The notes: a model not told the origin generated them from the letters alone. 64,000 nucleotides of DNA from CAVVIO01 sp963748095 (GCA_963748095.1 CAVVIO010000001.1:1-64000); one strand, 5' to 3'; shown: positions 27,064 through 35,974, numbered from the stretch's first letter. Made by a program: numbers and translations.

Positions 27064-28575
27064 TTAACTTCCTGCCTCTGTCAACAATTTTTCTCCTTTG
27101 GCAATGGCATCTTCGATAGTACCTACCAGGTTAAATGCCGCTTCGGGATATTTGTCAACTTCCCCGTCCATGATCATATTGAAACCTTTTATAGTATCTT
27201 CAATGTTAACAATTACTCCGGGTATTCCGGTAAATTGTTCCGCTACGTGGAAAGGCTGAGAAAGGAAGCGCTGAACACGCCGTGCACGTTGTACAACCAG
27301 TTTATCCTGTTCGGAAAGTTCGTCCATCCCCAGAATAGCAATGATATCCTGAAGTTCTTTATAGCGTTGTAATAATTCTTTCACGCGTTGAGCTGTGTCG
27401 TAATGAGCTTTTCCGACAATTTCCGGAGAAAGGATCCGTGAGGATGAATCCAACGGGTCAACTGCCGGATAAATACCTAATGATGCAATCTTACGATCAA
27501 GTACAGTAGTGGCGTCCAGGTGAGAGAAAGTAGTCGCCGGGGCCGGGTCGGTAAGGTCGTCGGCCGGAACATAAATAGCCTGAACCGATGTAATGGATCC
27601 TCTTTTGGTGGAAGTAATCCTTTCCTGCATCAATCCCATTTCGGTAGCCAATGTAGGCTGATAACCCACGGCTGAAGGCATACGCCCTAATAACGCCGAC
27701 ACCTCAGAGCCTGCTTGTGTAAACCGGAAAATATTATCGACAAAAAACAAAATATCACGTCCTCCACTCTTCTCATCACCATCGCGAAACGATTCCGCAA
27801 CAGACAATCCGGATAATGCAACAGTGGCCCGGGCTCCGGGAGGTTCATTCATTTGTCCGAATACAAGGGTTGCCTGCGATTCCTTTAATGCTTCATGATC
27901 TATTTTACTCAAATCCCAATTGCCTTCTTCCATGCTTTTTTTGAACGCGTCACCATACCTGATAACACCTGACTCAATCATTTCACGGAGTAAGTCATTC
28001 CCTTCCCTGGTCCGTTCACCTACACCGGCAAATACCGATAATCCTGCATATCGCTTGGCAATGTTATTTATCAGTTCCATAATGATAACCGTTTTGCCAA
28101 CACCAGCACCGCCAAAAAGCCCTATTTTACCGCCTTTGGAATAAGGTTCAAGTAAATCGATCACTTTAATTCCTGTAAATAACACTTCCGTTTCGGTGGA
28201 AAGCTTTTCAAAAACCGGTGGTGCATTATGTATCTGATATCCTTCCGAATTGTCCAGTGCCCCTATACCATCGATTGGTTTTCCTATTACATTCAGTAAT
28301 CTTCCCCTAATCTGCTCACCAACTGGCATTTTAATCTGGTTGCCGGAAGAACGAACTTTCATATTTCTTTGTAATCCATCCGTAGAATCCATCGCGATAG
28401 TCCGTACCGTATTCTCCCCAATGTGTTGCTGACATTCAATTATCAATATGTCTCCATCTTCTTTTTCAATTTCTAGTGCTTCATGAATTTGCGGTAATTC
28501 ATCACCGGTATCTTCAAAACTAACGTCTACAACCGGGCCAATTACCTGTACTATTTTCCCGTATTTTTCAGCCAT
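27064..28575 (-). CDS. atpD: F1Fo ATP synthase subunit beta
   Basis: 503 aa, the catalytic subunit. It has the Walker A motif GGAGVGKT in KIGLFGGAGVGKTVIIMELI, the catalytic glutamate block GERTREGNDL, Walker B in ILFFVDNIFRFTQAGSEVSA, and the DELSEQD-type motif in GMDELSEQDKLVVQRARR. It starts MAEKYGKIVQVIGPVVDVSF, typical for the phylum. Divergent from an OmpW-like gene, with its own promoter box upstream. Only atpC follows; the other subunits form a separate cluster. Confidence 0.98.
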   Translation of the reverse strand: MAEKYGKIVQVIGPVVDVSFEDTGDELPQIHEALEIEKEDGDILIIECQQHIGENTVRTIAMDSTDGLQRNMKVRSSGNQIKMPVGEQIRGRLLNVIGKPIDGIGALDNSEGYQIHNAPPVFEKLSTETEVLFTGIKVIDLLEPYSKGGKIGLFGGAGVGKTVIIMELINNIAKRYAGLSVFAGVGERTREGNDLLREMIESGVIRYGDAFKKSMEEGNWDLSKIDHEALKESQATLVFGQMNEPPGARATVALSGLSVAESFRDGDEKSGGRDILFFVDNIFRFTQAGSEVSALLGRMPSAVGYQPTLATEMGLMQERITSTKRGSITSVQAIYVPADDLTDPAPATTFSHLDATTVLDRKIASLGIYPAVDPLDSSSRILSPEIVGKAHYDTAQRVKELLQRYKELQDIIAILGMDELSEQDKLVVQRARRVQRFLSQPFHVAEQFTGIPGVIVNIEDTIKGFNMIMDGEVDKYPEAAFNLVGTIEDAIAKGEKLLTEAGS

Positions 28576-28605
28576 GTGTGTATCTTATTTTACTTAAAAA
28601 TTGTA

Positions 28606-28613
28606 CAAAAATA
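28606..28613 (-). promoter_or_regulatory. Predicted -7 box of atpD-atpC
   Basis: On the minus strand the sequence reads TATTTTTG, fitting TAnnTTTG, 31 bp before the atpD start. The region at -33 is T-rich but has no exact TTTG. Confidence 0.55.
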
Positions 28614-28745
28614 GGAATATTATCCTATGAAGATAAAAATTTGATGCAAATTAATCCTTATAAAAAATATGTTTTTGAACCGATATACGAAAAAAATGTA
28701 TTTACAACTGAGATTTTAGATGATTTTTGAATACTTTTTTTTTAT

Positions 28746-28753
28746 TACTTTTG
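28746..28753 (+). promoter_or_regulatory. Predicted -7 box of the OmpW-like gene
   Basis: TACTTTTG fits TAnnTTTG exactly. A TTTTTG lies 16 bp upstream, closer than the usual 19. The coding ATG is 32 bp downstream. Confidence 0.5.
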
Positions 28754-28784
28754 TGAATTGCATATAAGATGTTATCTTAAATTC

Positions 28785-29351
28785 ATGAACAAATCCATTG
28801 TAAAGCTTAGCATTGCATTTTCTATATTACTGATTACTGTTTCGTCATCATCCAACGCCCAGCAATTCAAAAAAGGTGATAAAGATTTGAATTTGGGAGT
28901 AGGATTCGGGGCAACATGGTATTCGGGAGACTACTGGCGAACTACTTTACCTCCTTTATCCGTTTCATTTGATTACGGGTTGCGTGATGATTTGGGGCCT
29001 GGTGTGATTGGTATAGGGGGTTATATGGGTTATGCGGGATATAAAACGACCTGGTACGGAGCGGATTATGGCTGGAAATACACTTCTTTTTTAATTGGCG
29101 CCATGGGAACCTACCACATGACATTTACAGATAATTTGGATACATATGCCGGGCTCATATTAGGTTTCAGGACAGAAACGCACAAAGAATTTGGTAATTT
29201 GCCGGCTGGAATTCCGGCCCCGACCAATAGTGGACTTGCGGGATCATTGTTTGCCGGAGCCAAATATTATTTCACAGATAATTTTGCTGTAAAGGGTGAG
29301 TTGGGTTTTGGTATTACATGGCTGACAATTGGGGTGAGTTTTAAATTATAA
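28785..29351 (+). CDS. Small outer-membrane beta-barrel protein (OmpW/OmpX-like)
   Basis: 188 aa from the ATG at 28785; an upstream TTG at 28758 is in frame but overlaps the promoter region. The signal peptide (MNKSIVKLSIAFSILLITVS, cleaved near NAQQ) is followed by alternating amphipathic strands with many Gly and aromatic residues (LNLGVGFGATWYSGDYWRT, SFLIGAMGTYHMTF, GSLFAGAKYYFTDNFAVKGE). It ends FKL, close to the terminal aromatic signal for BAM. Predicted eight-stranded barrel; function unknown. It is divergent from atpD. Confidence 0.82.
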   Translation: MNKSIVKLSIAFSILLITVSSSSNAQQFKKGDKDLNLGVGFGATWYSGDYWRTTLPPLSVSFDYGLRDDLGPGVIGIGGYMGYAGYKTTWYGADYGWKYTSFLIGAMGTYHMTFTDNLDTYAGLILGFRTETHKEFGNLPAGIPAPTNSGLAGSLFAGAKYYFTDNFAVKGELGFGITWLTIGVSFKL

Positions 29352-29523
29352 AAACTGTCAAGGCTTTTTTATTTATATGAACTATTTTTTATCCTTTCGA
29401 AAAGTTATTTTATACTATAAAATCTGACCATATATCAAATTATTGAATACACTTTTATAATTCTTACGTAAGAATATTTTGAATTAAAGCAAAACCTAAC
29501 TACTATATAAATTCTATTGATAG

Positions 29524-29907
29524 ATGAATAAATTAATTTTTTTTGTGGATGATGATAAAATGATGTTAAACCTGATGGAATATACATTTAATTGCCGCGA
29601 AGGTTTTATTGTAAAATCCTATTTCTCCGGTGAAGAATGTATAAAAAATCTAAGCCTCAACCCAGATATGATTGTACTGGATTATATATTGGGAGAAGCC
29701 GATTCGGATGCAATGTCAGGCCTTGAGACCATGAAAAAAATTCATGATATCAATGAAAATATTTCGGTGGTAATCCTCAGCCGGGAAAAAGACGAAGGAT
29801 TAATTGATGAATTTATAAAATTTGGCGCAAAAAAATATGTAGTTAAGGACGATTATTTTATAGACACGTTGGTTGAAACAATTGAAGACCATTTCAGAGC
29901 TAATTGA
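29524..29907 (+). CDS. Single-domain response regulator (CheY-like)
   Basis: 127 aa, a lone receiver domain without an output domain. The acidic pocket is D9-D10-D11 (FFVDDDKMM), the phosphoacceptor is D53 (MIVLDYIL), the conserved Ser/Thr lies in VVILSREKDE, and the conserved Lys in KKYVVKDD. It therefore looks active and would work by protein-protein contact or in a phosphorelay. No kinase is adjacent; two histidine kinases lie 20-27 kb downstream. Confidence 0.92.
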   Translation: MNKLIFFVDDDKMMLNLMEYTFNCREGFIVKSYFSGEECIKNLSLNPDMIVLDYILGEADSDAMSGLETMKKIHDINENISVVILSREKDEGLIDEFIKFGAKKYVVKDDYFIDTLVETIEDHFRAN

Positions 29908-30062
29908 AATTCTTTTTACTAGGGCATGGTTCGGCATTGCTATTTTTTTCTTGATATAAATTGTTATGCTCAGGAAAATTAACGAAAGATACTCCCTTCA
30001 TCCCCACACTTCTAATTTAATCAGATTATTTATTTTTCTTTTTTTATTCTGATAAATATTAA

Positions 30063-30070
30063 TACTTTTG
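30063..30070 (+). promoter_or_regulatory. Predicted -7 box of the DUF177-rpmF-plsX-fabH operon
   Basis: TACTTTTG fits TAnnTTTG exactly and ends only 16 bp before the GTG start of the DUF177 gene. Transcription would then begin within about 10 bases of the start codon. Confidence 0.55.
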
Positions 30071-30086
30071 CACGACTTTAAAAGGG

Positions 30087-30629
30087 GTGAAATTGAAATT
30101 AGGTAATCAATATATTATCCAATTCAAGGGGCTGAAAGAAGGGAAGCATCCGTTTAATTTTGAAATTAATAAACCGTTCTTTGAAGAATTCCAGGTGCTG
30201 GAAGCTGCTGATGGTAAGCTTTCTGTAGAAATTATATTGAATAAGAAATCGCAGCACTTGGAACTTGATATACAAATAACCGGGTTTGTAAATGTTCAAT
30301 GCGACAGATGTCTGGATTATTTCGATTTACCCATAGCTTACAAAGAAAAGATTTATGTAAGATTCAGTGAACAACCCCTTGATAATAACGATAATATCAT
30401 TGAGTTGCCCCCGAACGAATATGAATTGAATTTAAAACAATATCTTTTTGAAAGTGTAGGGTTGAGCATTCCCTATAGAAAAGTACATCCCGAAGATAAA
30501 AAAGGAATGACCAGTTGTAACAAAGAAATGATCAGCAAACTGGAAGCTCTTAAATCTTCAGACGAACATAATAACGATATTGACCCGCGATGGGACAAAT
30601 TAAAAAATATAATAGTAAACAAAAATTAA
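30087..30629 (+). CDS. DUF177 / YceD family protein
   Basis: 180 aa from a GTG start. The core signature is VNVQCDRCLDYFDLPI, with the paired cysteines of YceD-like proteins, followed by the DUF177 C-terminal block (PNEYELNLKQYLFESVGLSI). The family is tied to 23S rRNA accumulation and ribosome assembly and is almost always encoded just before rpmF, as here (12 bp gap). Another in-frame start, TTG at 30093, would remove two residues. Confidence 0.92.
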   Translation: MKLKLGNQYIIQFKGLKEGKHPFNFEINKPFFEEFQVLEAADGKLSVEIILNKKSQHLELDIQITGFVNVQCDRCLDYFDLPIAYKEKIYVRFSEQPLDNNDNIIELPPNEYELNLKQYLFESVGLSIPYRKVHPEDKKGMTSCNKEMISKLEALKSSDEHNNDIDPRWDKLKNIIVNKN

Positions 30630-30641
30630 AGTGTAAATACA

Positions 30642-30827
30642 ATGGCACATCCAAAAAGAAAAACTTCAAAACAGAGAAAGCATAAAAGAAGAACGCATTT
30701 GAAGGCGGTTGCTCCAACAACCATGGCCTGCCAGAATTGTGGTGCTACCGTACAATATCACAGGGTTTGTCCGGAATGCGGCCATTACAGAGGAAAGCTG
30801 GCCATAGAAAAAGAAGTCTCAGCATAA
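30642..30827 (+). CDS. rpmF: Ribosomal protein bL32
   Basis: 61 aa. It opens AHPKRKTSKQRKHKRRTH, the basic L32 N-terminus, and keeps a zinc-ribbon pair CQNCG...CPECGHYRG with all four cysteines, so it is the zinc-containing form. Second gene of the DUF177-rpmF-plsX-fabH operon, an arrangement conserved widely in bacteria. Confidence 0.98.
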   Translation: MAHPKRKTSKQRKHKRRTHLKAVAPTTMACQNCGATVQYHRVCPECGHYRGKLAIEKEVSA

Positions 30828-30862
30828 CATGATTTAATGTTACCTGAAATATCTTTTTGATC

Positions 30863-31801
30863 ATGAGAATTGGAATAGATATTATGGGCGGGGACTTTGC
30901 TCCCAAAGCTACAGTTCTCGGCTCGATAATGGCCTACAAACAAATACCCCGGGACATTAAACTTGTTCTGGTGGGTGATGAAAATGAAGCAGGCAGAATT
31001 TGCAGGGAAGAAGGTTTTGACATATCAAACTTCGATACAATACATACCACCGAGATAGTTGAAATGGGTGAACATCCGGTAAAAGCATTTTCACAAAAGC
31101 CCAATTCCAGCATATTTCTCGGATTTAAGCATTTAAAACAAGGTAATTTAGATGCATTTGCCAGTGCCGGCAATACAGGAGCAATGCTGGTTGGCGCCAT
31201 GCAAATAGTAAAATCGATACCCGGTGTAATACGTCCATGTATTACCGCCAGCATCCCTCGTGATTCCGATAAACCTACCATTTTGCTTGATGTCGGCATA
31301 AATCCCGATTGTAAGCCCGATGTACTCTATCAATATGCCCTTCTCGGTTCACTTTACGCAGAATATGTTTATAAGATCGAAAAACCCAGGGTTGGATTGT
31401 TAAATATCGGTTCCGAAGAGGAAAAAGGAAATCTGCTCACCAAATCAACGTATCAGGCCATGAAAGGAACCCGTGATTTCAATTTTATTGGCAACGTTGA
31501 AGGAACCCAGTTTTTCAGTGACGATGTGGACGTGATGGTTTGCGATGGTTTTGTGGGAAATGTTATGCTGAAAGAAGCCGAAGCATTTTACTTATTACTG
31601 CAAAAAAGAAAAATCAAAGACGAATTTTTCGAAAAGTTTAATTTTGAAAATTACGGCGGAACACCCATCCTCGGAATTAATGCCCCTGCAATTATTGGTC
31701 ATGGTATATCCAATGAACATGCAATTAAAAATATGATCTATCATACCATTGATGTAGTTAAAGCCGAACTGCCCGAAAAAATAAAAGAAGCATTTAACTA
31801 A
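30863..31801 (+). CDS. plsX: Phosphate acyltransferase PlsX
   Basis: 312 aa from the ATG at 30863; an in-frame TTG two codons earlier is unlikely. PlsX converts acyl-ACP to acyl-phosphate for the first step of phospholipid synthesis and is peripherally bound to the inner membrane. Signatures are RIGIDIMGGDFAPKATV, the DAFASAGNTGAMLVGA loop, PTILLDVGINPDCKPD and VDVMVCDGFVGNVMLK. fabH follows after 2 bp, so lipid precursor synthesis is transcribed with ribosome-related genes. Confidence 0.96.
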   Translation: MRIGIDIMGGDFAPKATVLGSIMAYKQIPRDIKLVLVGDENEAGRICREEGFDISNFDTIHTTEIVEMGEHPVKAFSQKPNSSIFLGFKHLKQGNLDAFASAGNTGAMLVGAMQIVKSIPGVIRPCITASIPRDSDKPTILLDVGINPDCKPDVLYQYALLGSLYAEYVYKIEKPRVGLLNIGSEEEKGNLLTKSTYQAMKGTRDFNFIGNVEGTQFFSDDVDVMVCDGFVGNVMLKEAEAFYLLLQKRKIKDEFFEKFNFENYGGTPILGINAPAIIGHGISNEHAIKNMIYHTIDVVKAELPEKIKEAFN

Positions 31802-31803
31802 GC

Positions 31804-32814
31804 ATGACAAAAATTAGAGCAGCAATTACCGGCGTTGGTGGCTATGTGCCTGATTACGTGCTGGACAATTTTGAGTTGGGCCGTATGGTCGATACTTCCG
31901 ATGAGTGGATCATGCAACGTATTGGAATTAAGGAGAGAAGAATTCTCAAAGAAAGAGGAAAAGCCACCTCAGATATGGGGTCCCGGGCAGTAAAACAATT
32001 ACTGGAAAAAACAGATACCGATCCCAAAGAAGTCGATTTTCTGATCTGTCCCACCATAACGCCAGATATGTCCTTCCCTTCCACAGCTAACCTCATTGCA
32101 GATAAAACAGGTTTAAAAAATACCTTTAATTACGATATTTCCGCTGCATGTTCCGGTTTTCTTTTTGCGCTCGAAACAGCAAGTCGTTTTGTGGAAGTGG
32201 GTGCCTATAAAAAAGCAATTGTAGTTGGCGCTGATATGATGTCGACTATTACTGATTATACAGATCGCTCAACCTGCCCCCTGTTTGGAGATGGCGCTGC
32301 CGCAGTATTAGTAGAACCAACTAACGATGACCTGGGAATAATTGATCGTATCCTTCGGGCTGACGGTTCTGGCGGAAAACACCTGTATCTGAAAGCAGGA
32401 GGCTCTCTCCATCCCCCAACGCATGAAACCATTGATGCCCGGCAGCATTATATTTATCAGGAAGGACAGACCGTATTTAAGTTTGCCGTTTCGAATATGG
32501 CTGATGTTTCCGTTGAAATAATGAACCGTAATAATATTTCGCCTGAAGAATTAGCCTGGCTGGTTCCCCATCAGGCCAACATGCGTATTATAGAAGCCGT
32601 TGCGCGACGCATGGGTATCACTAAAGAAAAGGTTATGATCAATATCCAAAGGTACGGAAACACCACTGCTGCTACCATTCCTTTGTGCCTGTGGGATTAC
32701 GAAGACCAGCTCAATACCGGGGATAATGTTATTCTCAGTGCCTTTGGTGGTGGATTTACATGGGGAAGTATATATCTGAAATGGGCCTACGACGGTAAAA
32801 AATTCAAAAAATAA
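31804..32814 (+). CDS. fabH: Beta-ketoacyl-ACP synthase III
   Basis: 336 aa. FabH condenses acetyl- or branched acyl-CoA with malonyl-ACP to begin fatty acid synthesis. The catalytic triad is complete: C116 (SAACSGFLFAL), H256 (WLVPHQANMRI) and N286 (QRYGNTTAATI). The CoA-binding region has TSDEWIMQRIGIKERR. It begins 2 bp after plsX and ends shortly before a terminator, closing the operon. Confidence 0.97.
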   Translation: MTKIRAAITGVGGYVPDYVLDNFELGRMVDTSDEWIMQRIGIKERRILKERGKATSDMGSRAVKQLLEKTDTDPKEVDFLICPTITPDMSFPSTANLIADKTGLKNTFNYDISAACSGFLFALETASRFVEVGAYKKAIVVGADMMSTITDYTDRSTCPLFGDGAAAVLVEPTNDDLGIIDRILRADGSGGKHLYLKAGGSLHPPTHETIDARQHYIYQEGQTVFKFAVSNMADVSVEIMNRNNISPEELAWLVPHQANMRIIEAVARRMGITKEKVMINIQRYGNTTAATIPLCLWDYEDQLNTGDNVILSAFGGGFTWGSIYLKWAYDGKKFKK

Positions 32815-32819
32815 TATTT

Positions 32820-32845
32820 AAGCCTGGATTATCTCAGGCTTTTTT
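32820..32845 (+). terminator. Rho-independent terminator after fabH
   Basis: AAGCCTG (32820-32826) and CAGGCTT (32835-32841) form a 7-bp stem with an 8-base loop, followed by TTTTT. It ends the DUF177-rpmF-plsX-fabH transcript. Confidence 0.8.
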
Positions 32846-32899
32846 ATTTCCAGAAAATAATTGAAAACTTATTGAGTAATAGATTTAAAAAGTAATTTA

Positions 32900-32907
32900 T
32901 ATCTTTG
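32900..32907 (+). promoter_or_regulatory. Predicted -7 box of the bactofilin-atp operon
   Basis: TATCTTTG fits TAnnTTTG exactly, 75 bp upstream of the bactofilin ATG. It would leave a leader of about 65 bases carrying CTCTTTGGAGG. No exact -33 TTTG at 19-21 bp. Confidence 0.5.
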
Positions 32908-32981
32908 TTTAATTATTAACCTCTTTGGAGGTCTGAAATCCAACAGCTAAACGATAAACAAAACTTAGAAAATTTAAACCA

Positions 32982-33386
32982 ATGGCAAAGACTTTTGAAG
33001 TTGAAAACAATGCAATTAACCTTATCGGGGTTGGTACCGAAATCAAGGGTGATATAAACTCTAACGGTGATATTCGCATTGACGGGAGTTTAAAAGGAAA
33101 CCTTAAAACAAAAGGGAAAGTAGTAATTGGAGCCACCGGCTTCGTAAATGGGGAAGTACATTGTAAAAATTCAGATATAGAAGGTAACATCGAAGGGAAA
33201 ATTACCGTAATGGAATTGTTATCCCTGAAATCGACTTCCTCGATAAATGGTGATATAGTTGCCCGTCGTTTAGCAATTGAACCAGGAGCTAAATTCACAG
33301 GTAACTGCAATATGAGTAGTGAAACAGCTGTAAATGCACAAAAAGAACCGGAAAAAACCGCTGAAGGACAAAACAAACCTAAATAA
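32982..33386 (+). CDS. Bactofilin
   Basis: 134 aa. Bactofilins self-assemble without nucleotide into filaments that organise the cell envelope. The DUF583 core is a right-handed beta helix: NLIGVGTEIKGDINSNGDIR, IDGSLKGNLKTKGKVVIGAT, GEVHCKNSDIEGNIEGKITV. Short flexible ends lie on both sides, with a charged C-terminal tail. Its 3' end overlaps the AtpZ gene, so the filament protein appears to lead the ATP synthase operon. Confidence 0.94.
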   Translation: MAKTFEVENNAINLIGVGTEIKGDINSNGDIRIDGSLKGNLKTKGKVVIGATGFVNGEVHCKNSDIEGNIEGKITVMELLSLKSTSSINGDIVARRLAIEPGAKFTGNCNMSSETAVNAQKEPEKTAEGQNKPK

Positions 33387-33567
33387 TGTTGCCAAATATT
33401 CGGGTACGGTTTTTCAAATGATTATTATTATACTGGCTGGCACCTTCGGAGGAATTGAATTGGATAAGTGGTTGCATTTAGGGTTTCCTGTTTTTACAGT
33501 AATACTGACATTTTTATCTGTAATATTGGCCATTTATTTTACGATTAAAGATTTTATACACTTTTAA
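33334..33567 (+). CDS. AtpZ/AtpI-family ATP synthase accessory protein
   Basis: 77 aa with a basic N-terminus and two transmembrane helices (about 27-44 and 52-71). The AtpZ signature is NVAKYSGTVFQMIIII and GGIELDKWLHLGFPVFTVIL. Members assist rotor-ring assembly or ion supply. The only suitable ATG (33334) lies inside the bactofilin gene in another frame, a 53-bp overlap that suggests translational coupling. A non-ATG start after the bactofilin stop is an alternative, since the N-terminal 17 residues are just basic. Confidence 0.82.
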   Translation: MHKKNRKKPLKDKTNLNNVAKYSGTVFQMIIIILAGTFGGIELDKWLHLGFPVFTVILTFLSVILAIYFTIKDFIHF

Positions 33568-33569
33568 AA

Positions 33570-33965
33570 ATGAGTATTGAGATTAGAAAATTTGTATTAG
33601 GCTGCATATTAATCGCTGTTATCGTAGCGTTGATCGGTGCAATCCTTTTCACAACTTTTCTAAATGCTTATTACCTGCCGGTATTTCCTTACCTGCTGGT
33701 ATTTGTTGTTACAATAAGTATCCTGGTTCATTATATACTGATACGCGCAGCAATTAAAAATCAACAAAAATTTTATACAAATTACCTGATAACTTTTGGG
33801 ATTAAATTTTTCGGATATCTTTCATTAATTGTCATCTATTTTTTTGTGATAAAACAAAATTTAATCGCATTTTCCATAGCGGTCATTTTTTTATACATTA
33901 TATTTTCTTTTTATGAAGTAAGGTCACTCTTAGCTTTTTTAAAAAGATCGAAAAATTTAAGTTAG
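33570..33965 (+). CDS. Four-helix membrane protein of the ATP synthase operon
   Basis: 131 aa with four hydrophobic helices (about 7-30, 37-59, 75-93, 97-116) and almost no soluble part. The start is 2 bp after the AtpZ-like stop. Position between AtpZ and AtpB suggests an AtpI-like role in Fo assembly, but I see no sequence motif that proves it; the hypothesis rests on location and topology. Bacteroidota operons often have an unnamed protein of this type here. Confidence 0.75.
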   Translation: MSIEIRKFVLGCILIAVIVALIGAILFTTFLNAYYLPVFPYLLVFVVTISILVHYILIRAAIKNQQKFYTNYLITFGIKFFGYLSLIVIYFFVIKQNLIAFSIAVIFLYIIFSFYEVRSLLAFLKRSKNLS

Positions 33966-34026
33966 TCATTAAATGAAACTTTATATTTATTATAGATATT
34001 GGAACAGGCTTTTAAACAGAAAGTAG

Positions 34027-35130
34027 ATGCAGGGATACAGGAGATTTTTAACACTATTTTTTCTAATACTGGTTTTTTGTTTTTTTCACGCTTTTTCTTC
34101 ATATGCCACAGAAGTAACTTCGCAACAGGAAAAAACGGATAGTTCGGATAAGCAGGAAAAATTTGAACCCGGGAAATTTATGTTCAGCCATGTTGAAGAT
34201 GCGCATGATTGGCAAATAATTGACTGGCACGGGCACCCGGTACGAATAGCATTACCGGTTATTTTATACAGTAAATATAAGGGAGTTGATATATTCATGT
34301 CCGGTAAATTTGAAAACAAGGACTCGGAATATGATGGCTTCAAACTCATAAACGAAGGAGAAAACAAAGGCCATATTGTCGAAATTTTACCGGATGGCTC
34401 AATCTATAAACCTCTCGATTTGTCGATTACAAAGAATATATTTTCTCTTTTTCTCAGTATTATTTTGCTTTTCTGGTTGTTCATATCCATTGGTAATGCT
34501 TACAAACGTAATCCGAATAAACCACCAAAAGGAATGCAATCCCTTCTTGAGCCGGTAATCATCTTTATACGGGACGACGTTGCCAAACCATCCATAGGAG
34601 AAAAGAAGTATGAAAAATTCATGCCTTTTTTGCTTACAATTTTCTTCTTTATTTGGATAAACAATATTCTCGGATTAGTTCCTTTCTTCCCTGGTGGAGC
34701 CAACTTAACCGGAAATATAGCTGTAACAGGAGTACTGGCGGCATTCACATTTGTTATCACAACCATTAACGGCACAAAGACATACTGGAAAGATATTGTA
34801 AATCCTCCGGGAGTTCCGCTCTGGCTGAAATTACCCATCCCTATTATTCCATTTATCGAAGCAACAGGGATATTTACAAAACCTTTTGTACTCATGGTCC
34901 GGTTATTTGCAAATATTACAGCAGGGCATTTTGTCGGATTGGGATTTGTCTCTTTAATATACATTTTCGCCCATATGAATCCCATACTTGGATATGGCGT
35001 ATCTGTATTTTCAGTTATTTTTGTGGTATTCATGATATTCCTTGAATTATTGGTTGGATTTATACAAGCTTATGTTTTTACATTTTTATCGGCACTCTAT
35101 TTCGGAATGGCTATTGAGGAACACCATTAA
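34027..35130 (+). CDS. atpB: F1Fo ATP synthase subunit a
   Basis: 367 aa, longer than the 270-aa E. coli protein. The extra N-terminal part has a signal-like helix (FLTLFFLILVFCFFHAFSSY) and a periplasmic domain (MFSHVEDAHDWQIIDWHGHP), as is common in Bacteroidota. The ion-channel part is normal: the essential arginine is R292 in VLMVRLFANITAGHF, and the last helix includes LLVGFIQAYVFTFLSALYFG. Subunit a forms the half-channels facing the c ring. Confidence 0.96.
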   Translation: MQGYRRFLTLFFLILVFCFFHAFSSYATEVTSQQEKTDSSDKQEKFEPGKFMFSHVEDAHDWQIIDWHGHPVRIALPVILYSKYKGVDIFMSGKFENKDSEYDGFKLINEGENKGHIVEILPDGSIYKPLDLSITKNIFSLFLSIILLFWLFISIGNAYKRNPNKPPKGMQSLLEPVIIFIRDDVAKPSIGEKKYEKFMPFLLTIFFFIWINNILGLVPFFPGGANLTGNIAVTGVLAAFTFVITTINGTKTYWKDIVNPPGVPLWLKLPIPIIPFIEATGIFTKPFVLMVRLFANITAGHFVGLGFVSLIYIFAHMNPILGYGVSVFSVIFVVFMIFLELLVGFIQAYVFTFLSALYFGMAIEEHH

Positions 35131-35164
35131 AAAATATTATTATTAATTATTAAATTCAATTATT

Positions 35165-35422
35165 ATGTTACTAAGCATTTTATTACAAGCAGCAGCAGCA
35201 GGAGCAGGATTTGCAAAACTGGGAGGGGCGATTGGTGCCGGACTTTCTGCTATTGGAGCAGGTATTGGAATCGGAAGAATCGGAGGAGGTGCAGTAGAAG
35301 CAATTGCCCGGCAACCGGAAGCTTCTGGTGACATCCGGTCTAATATGATCGTATCGGCCGCCCTGGTGGAAGGAGTTGCTCTTTTTGGCATTATTATTAG
35401 CCTGCTGGCAGTTGTATTATAA
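35165..35422 (+). CDS. atpE: F1Fo ATP synthase subunit c
   Basis: 85 aa, two helices with a polar loop (ARQPEASGD). Helix 1 has the packing motif GAGIGIGRIGGG; helix 2 carries the ion-binding glutamate E69 in AALVEGVALFGI. The Gln/Glu-Ser set that marks sodium-driven rings is not present (no Q at the helix 1 site, Gly after E69), which points to protons, although function cannot be proven from sequence. Confidence 0.97.
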   Translation: MLLSILLQAAAAGAGFAKLGGAIGAGLSAIGAGIGIGRIGGGAVEAIARQPEASGDIRSNMIVSAALVEGVALFGIIISLLAVVL

Positions 35423-35479
35423 TTAAAACAGGATTCAGCTGCCGGCTGGATCCTGTATATATTTATTAAAATAAGTATT

Positions 35480-35974
35480 ATGGAATTATTATTGCCGCAT
35501 ACCGGAACACTGATATGGATGACGCTAAGTTTCTCCATTGCTCTTTTTATATTAACAAAATTTGCCTGGAAACCCATAATGGCTTTTCTCAAAGCCAGGG
35601 AAAACACAATTGAAAATGCCCTGAAAGCTGCAGAATCGGCTAAAGAAGAAATGACTAAATTAAAAAGAGATAATGAGAAAATTATTGCCGAAGCCAAACT
35701 TCAAAGAGAAGTAATAATTAAAGAGGCGCGCGAATTAAAAGAATCCATTATTAATGAAGCAAAAGCCAAGGCTGTCGAAGAAGCCCGGAGAATTGTCGAA
35801 TTAGCAAACGAAGCTACCAGAAATGAGCGGGCTTCAGTTATCAATGAAATAAAACAACAGATAGCCCTGCTTTCTATTCAGGTAGCTGAAAAATTACTGC
35901 AGGAAAAACTGGTAAATGATACTGAACAAAAAGATCTGATTGACAAACTGGTACGTGAAATAAAATTGAATTAA
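35480..35974 (+). CDS. atpF: F1Fo ATP synthase subunit b
   Basis: 164 aa: one N-terminal membrane helix (LIWMTLSFSIALFILTKFAW) and a long charged coiled coil (KPIMAFLKARENTIENAL onward, with repeated E-A-K heptads) forming the peripheral stalk. One b gene only, so the stalk is likely a homodimer. Lies in the expected order between c and delta. Confidence 0.96.
   Translation: MELLLPHTGTLIWMTLSFSIALFILTKFAWKPIMAFLKARENTIENALKAAESAKEEMTKLKRDNEKIIAEAKLQREVIIKEARELKESIINEAKAKAVEEARRIVELANEATRNERASVINEIKQQIALLSIQVAEKLLQEKLVNDTEQKDLIDKLVREIKLN

Noticed and set aside
35165..35422. Sodium-driven ATP synthase c ring
   Set aside because: The Gln in helix 1 and the Glu-Ser/Thr pair in helix 2 that bind sodium are not present; E69 is followed by Gly.
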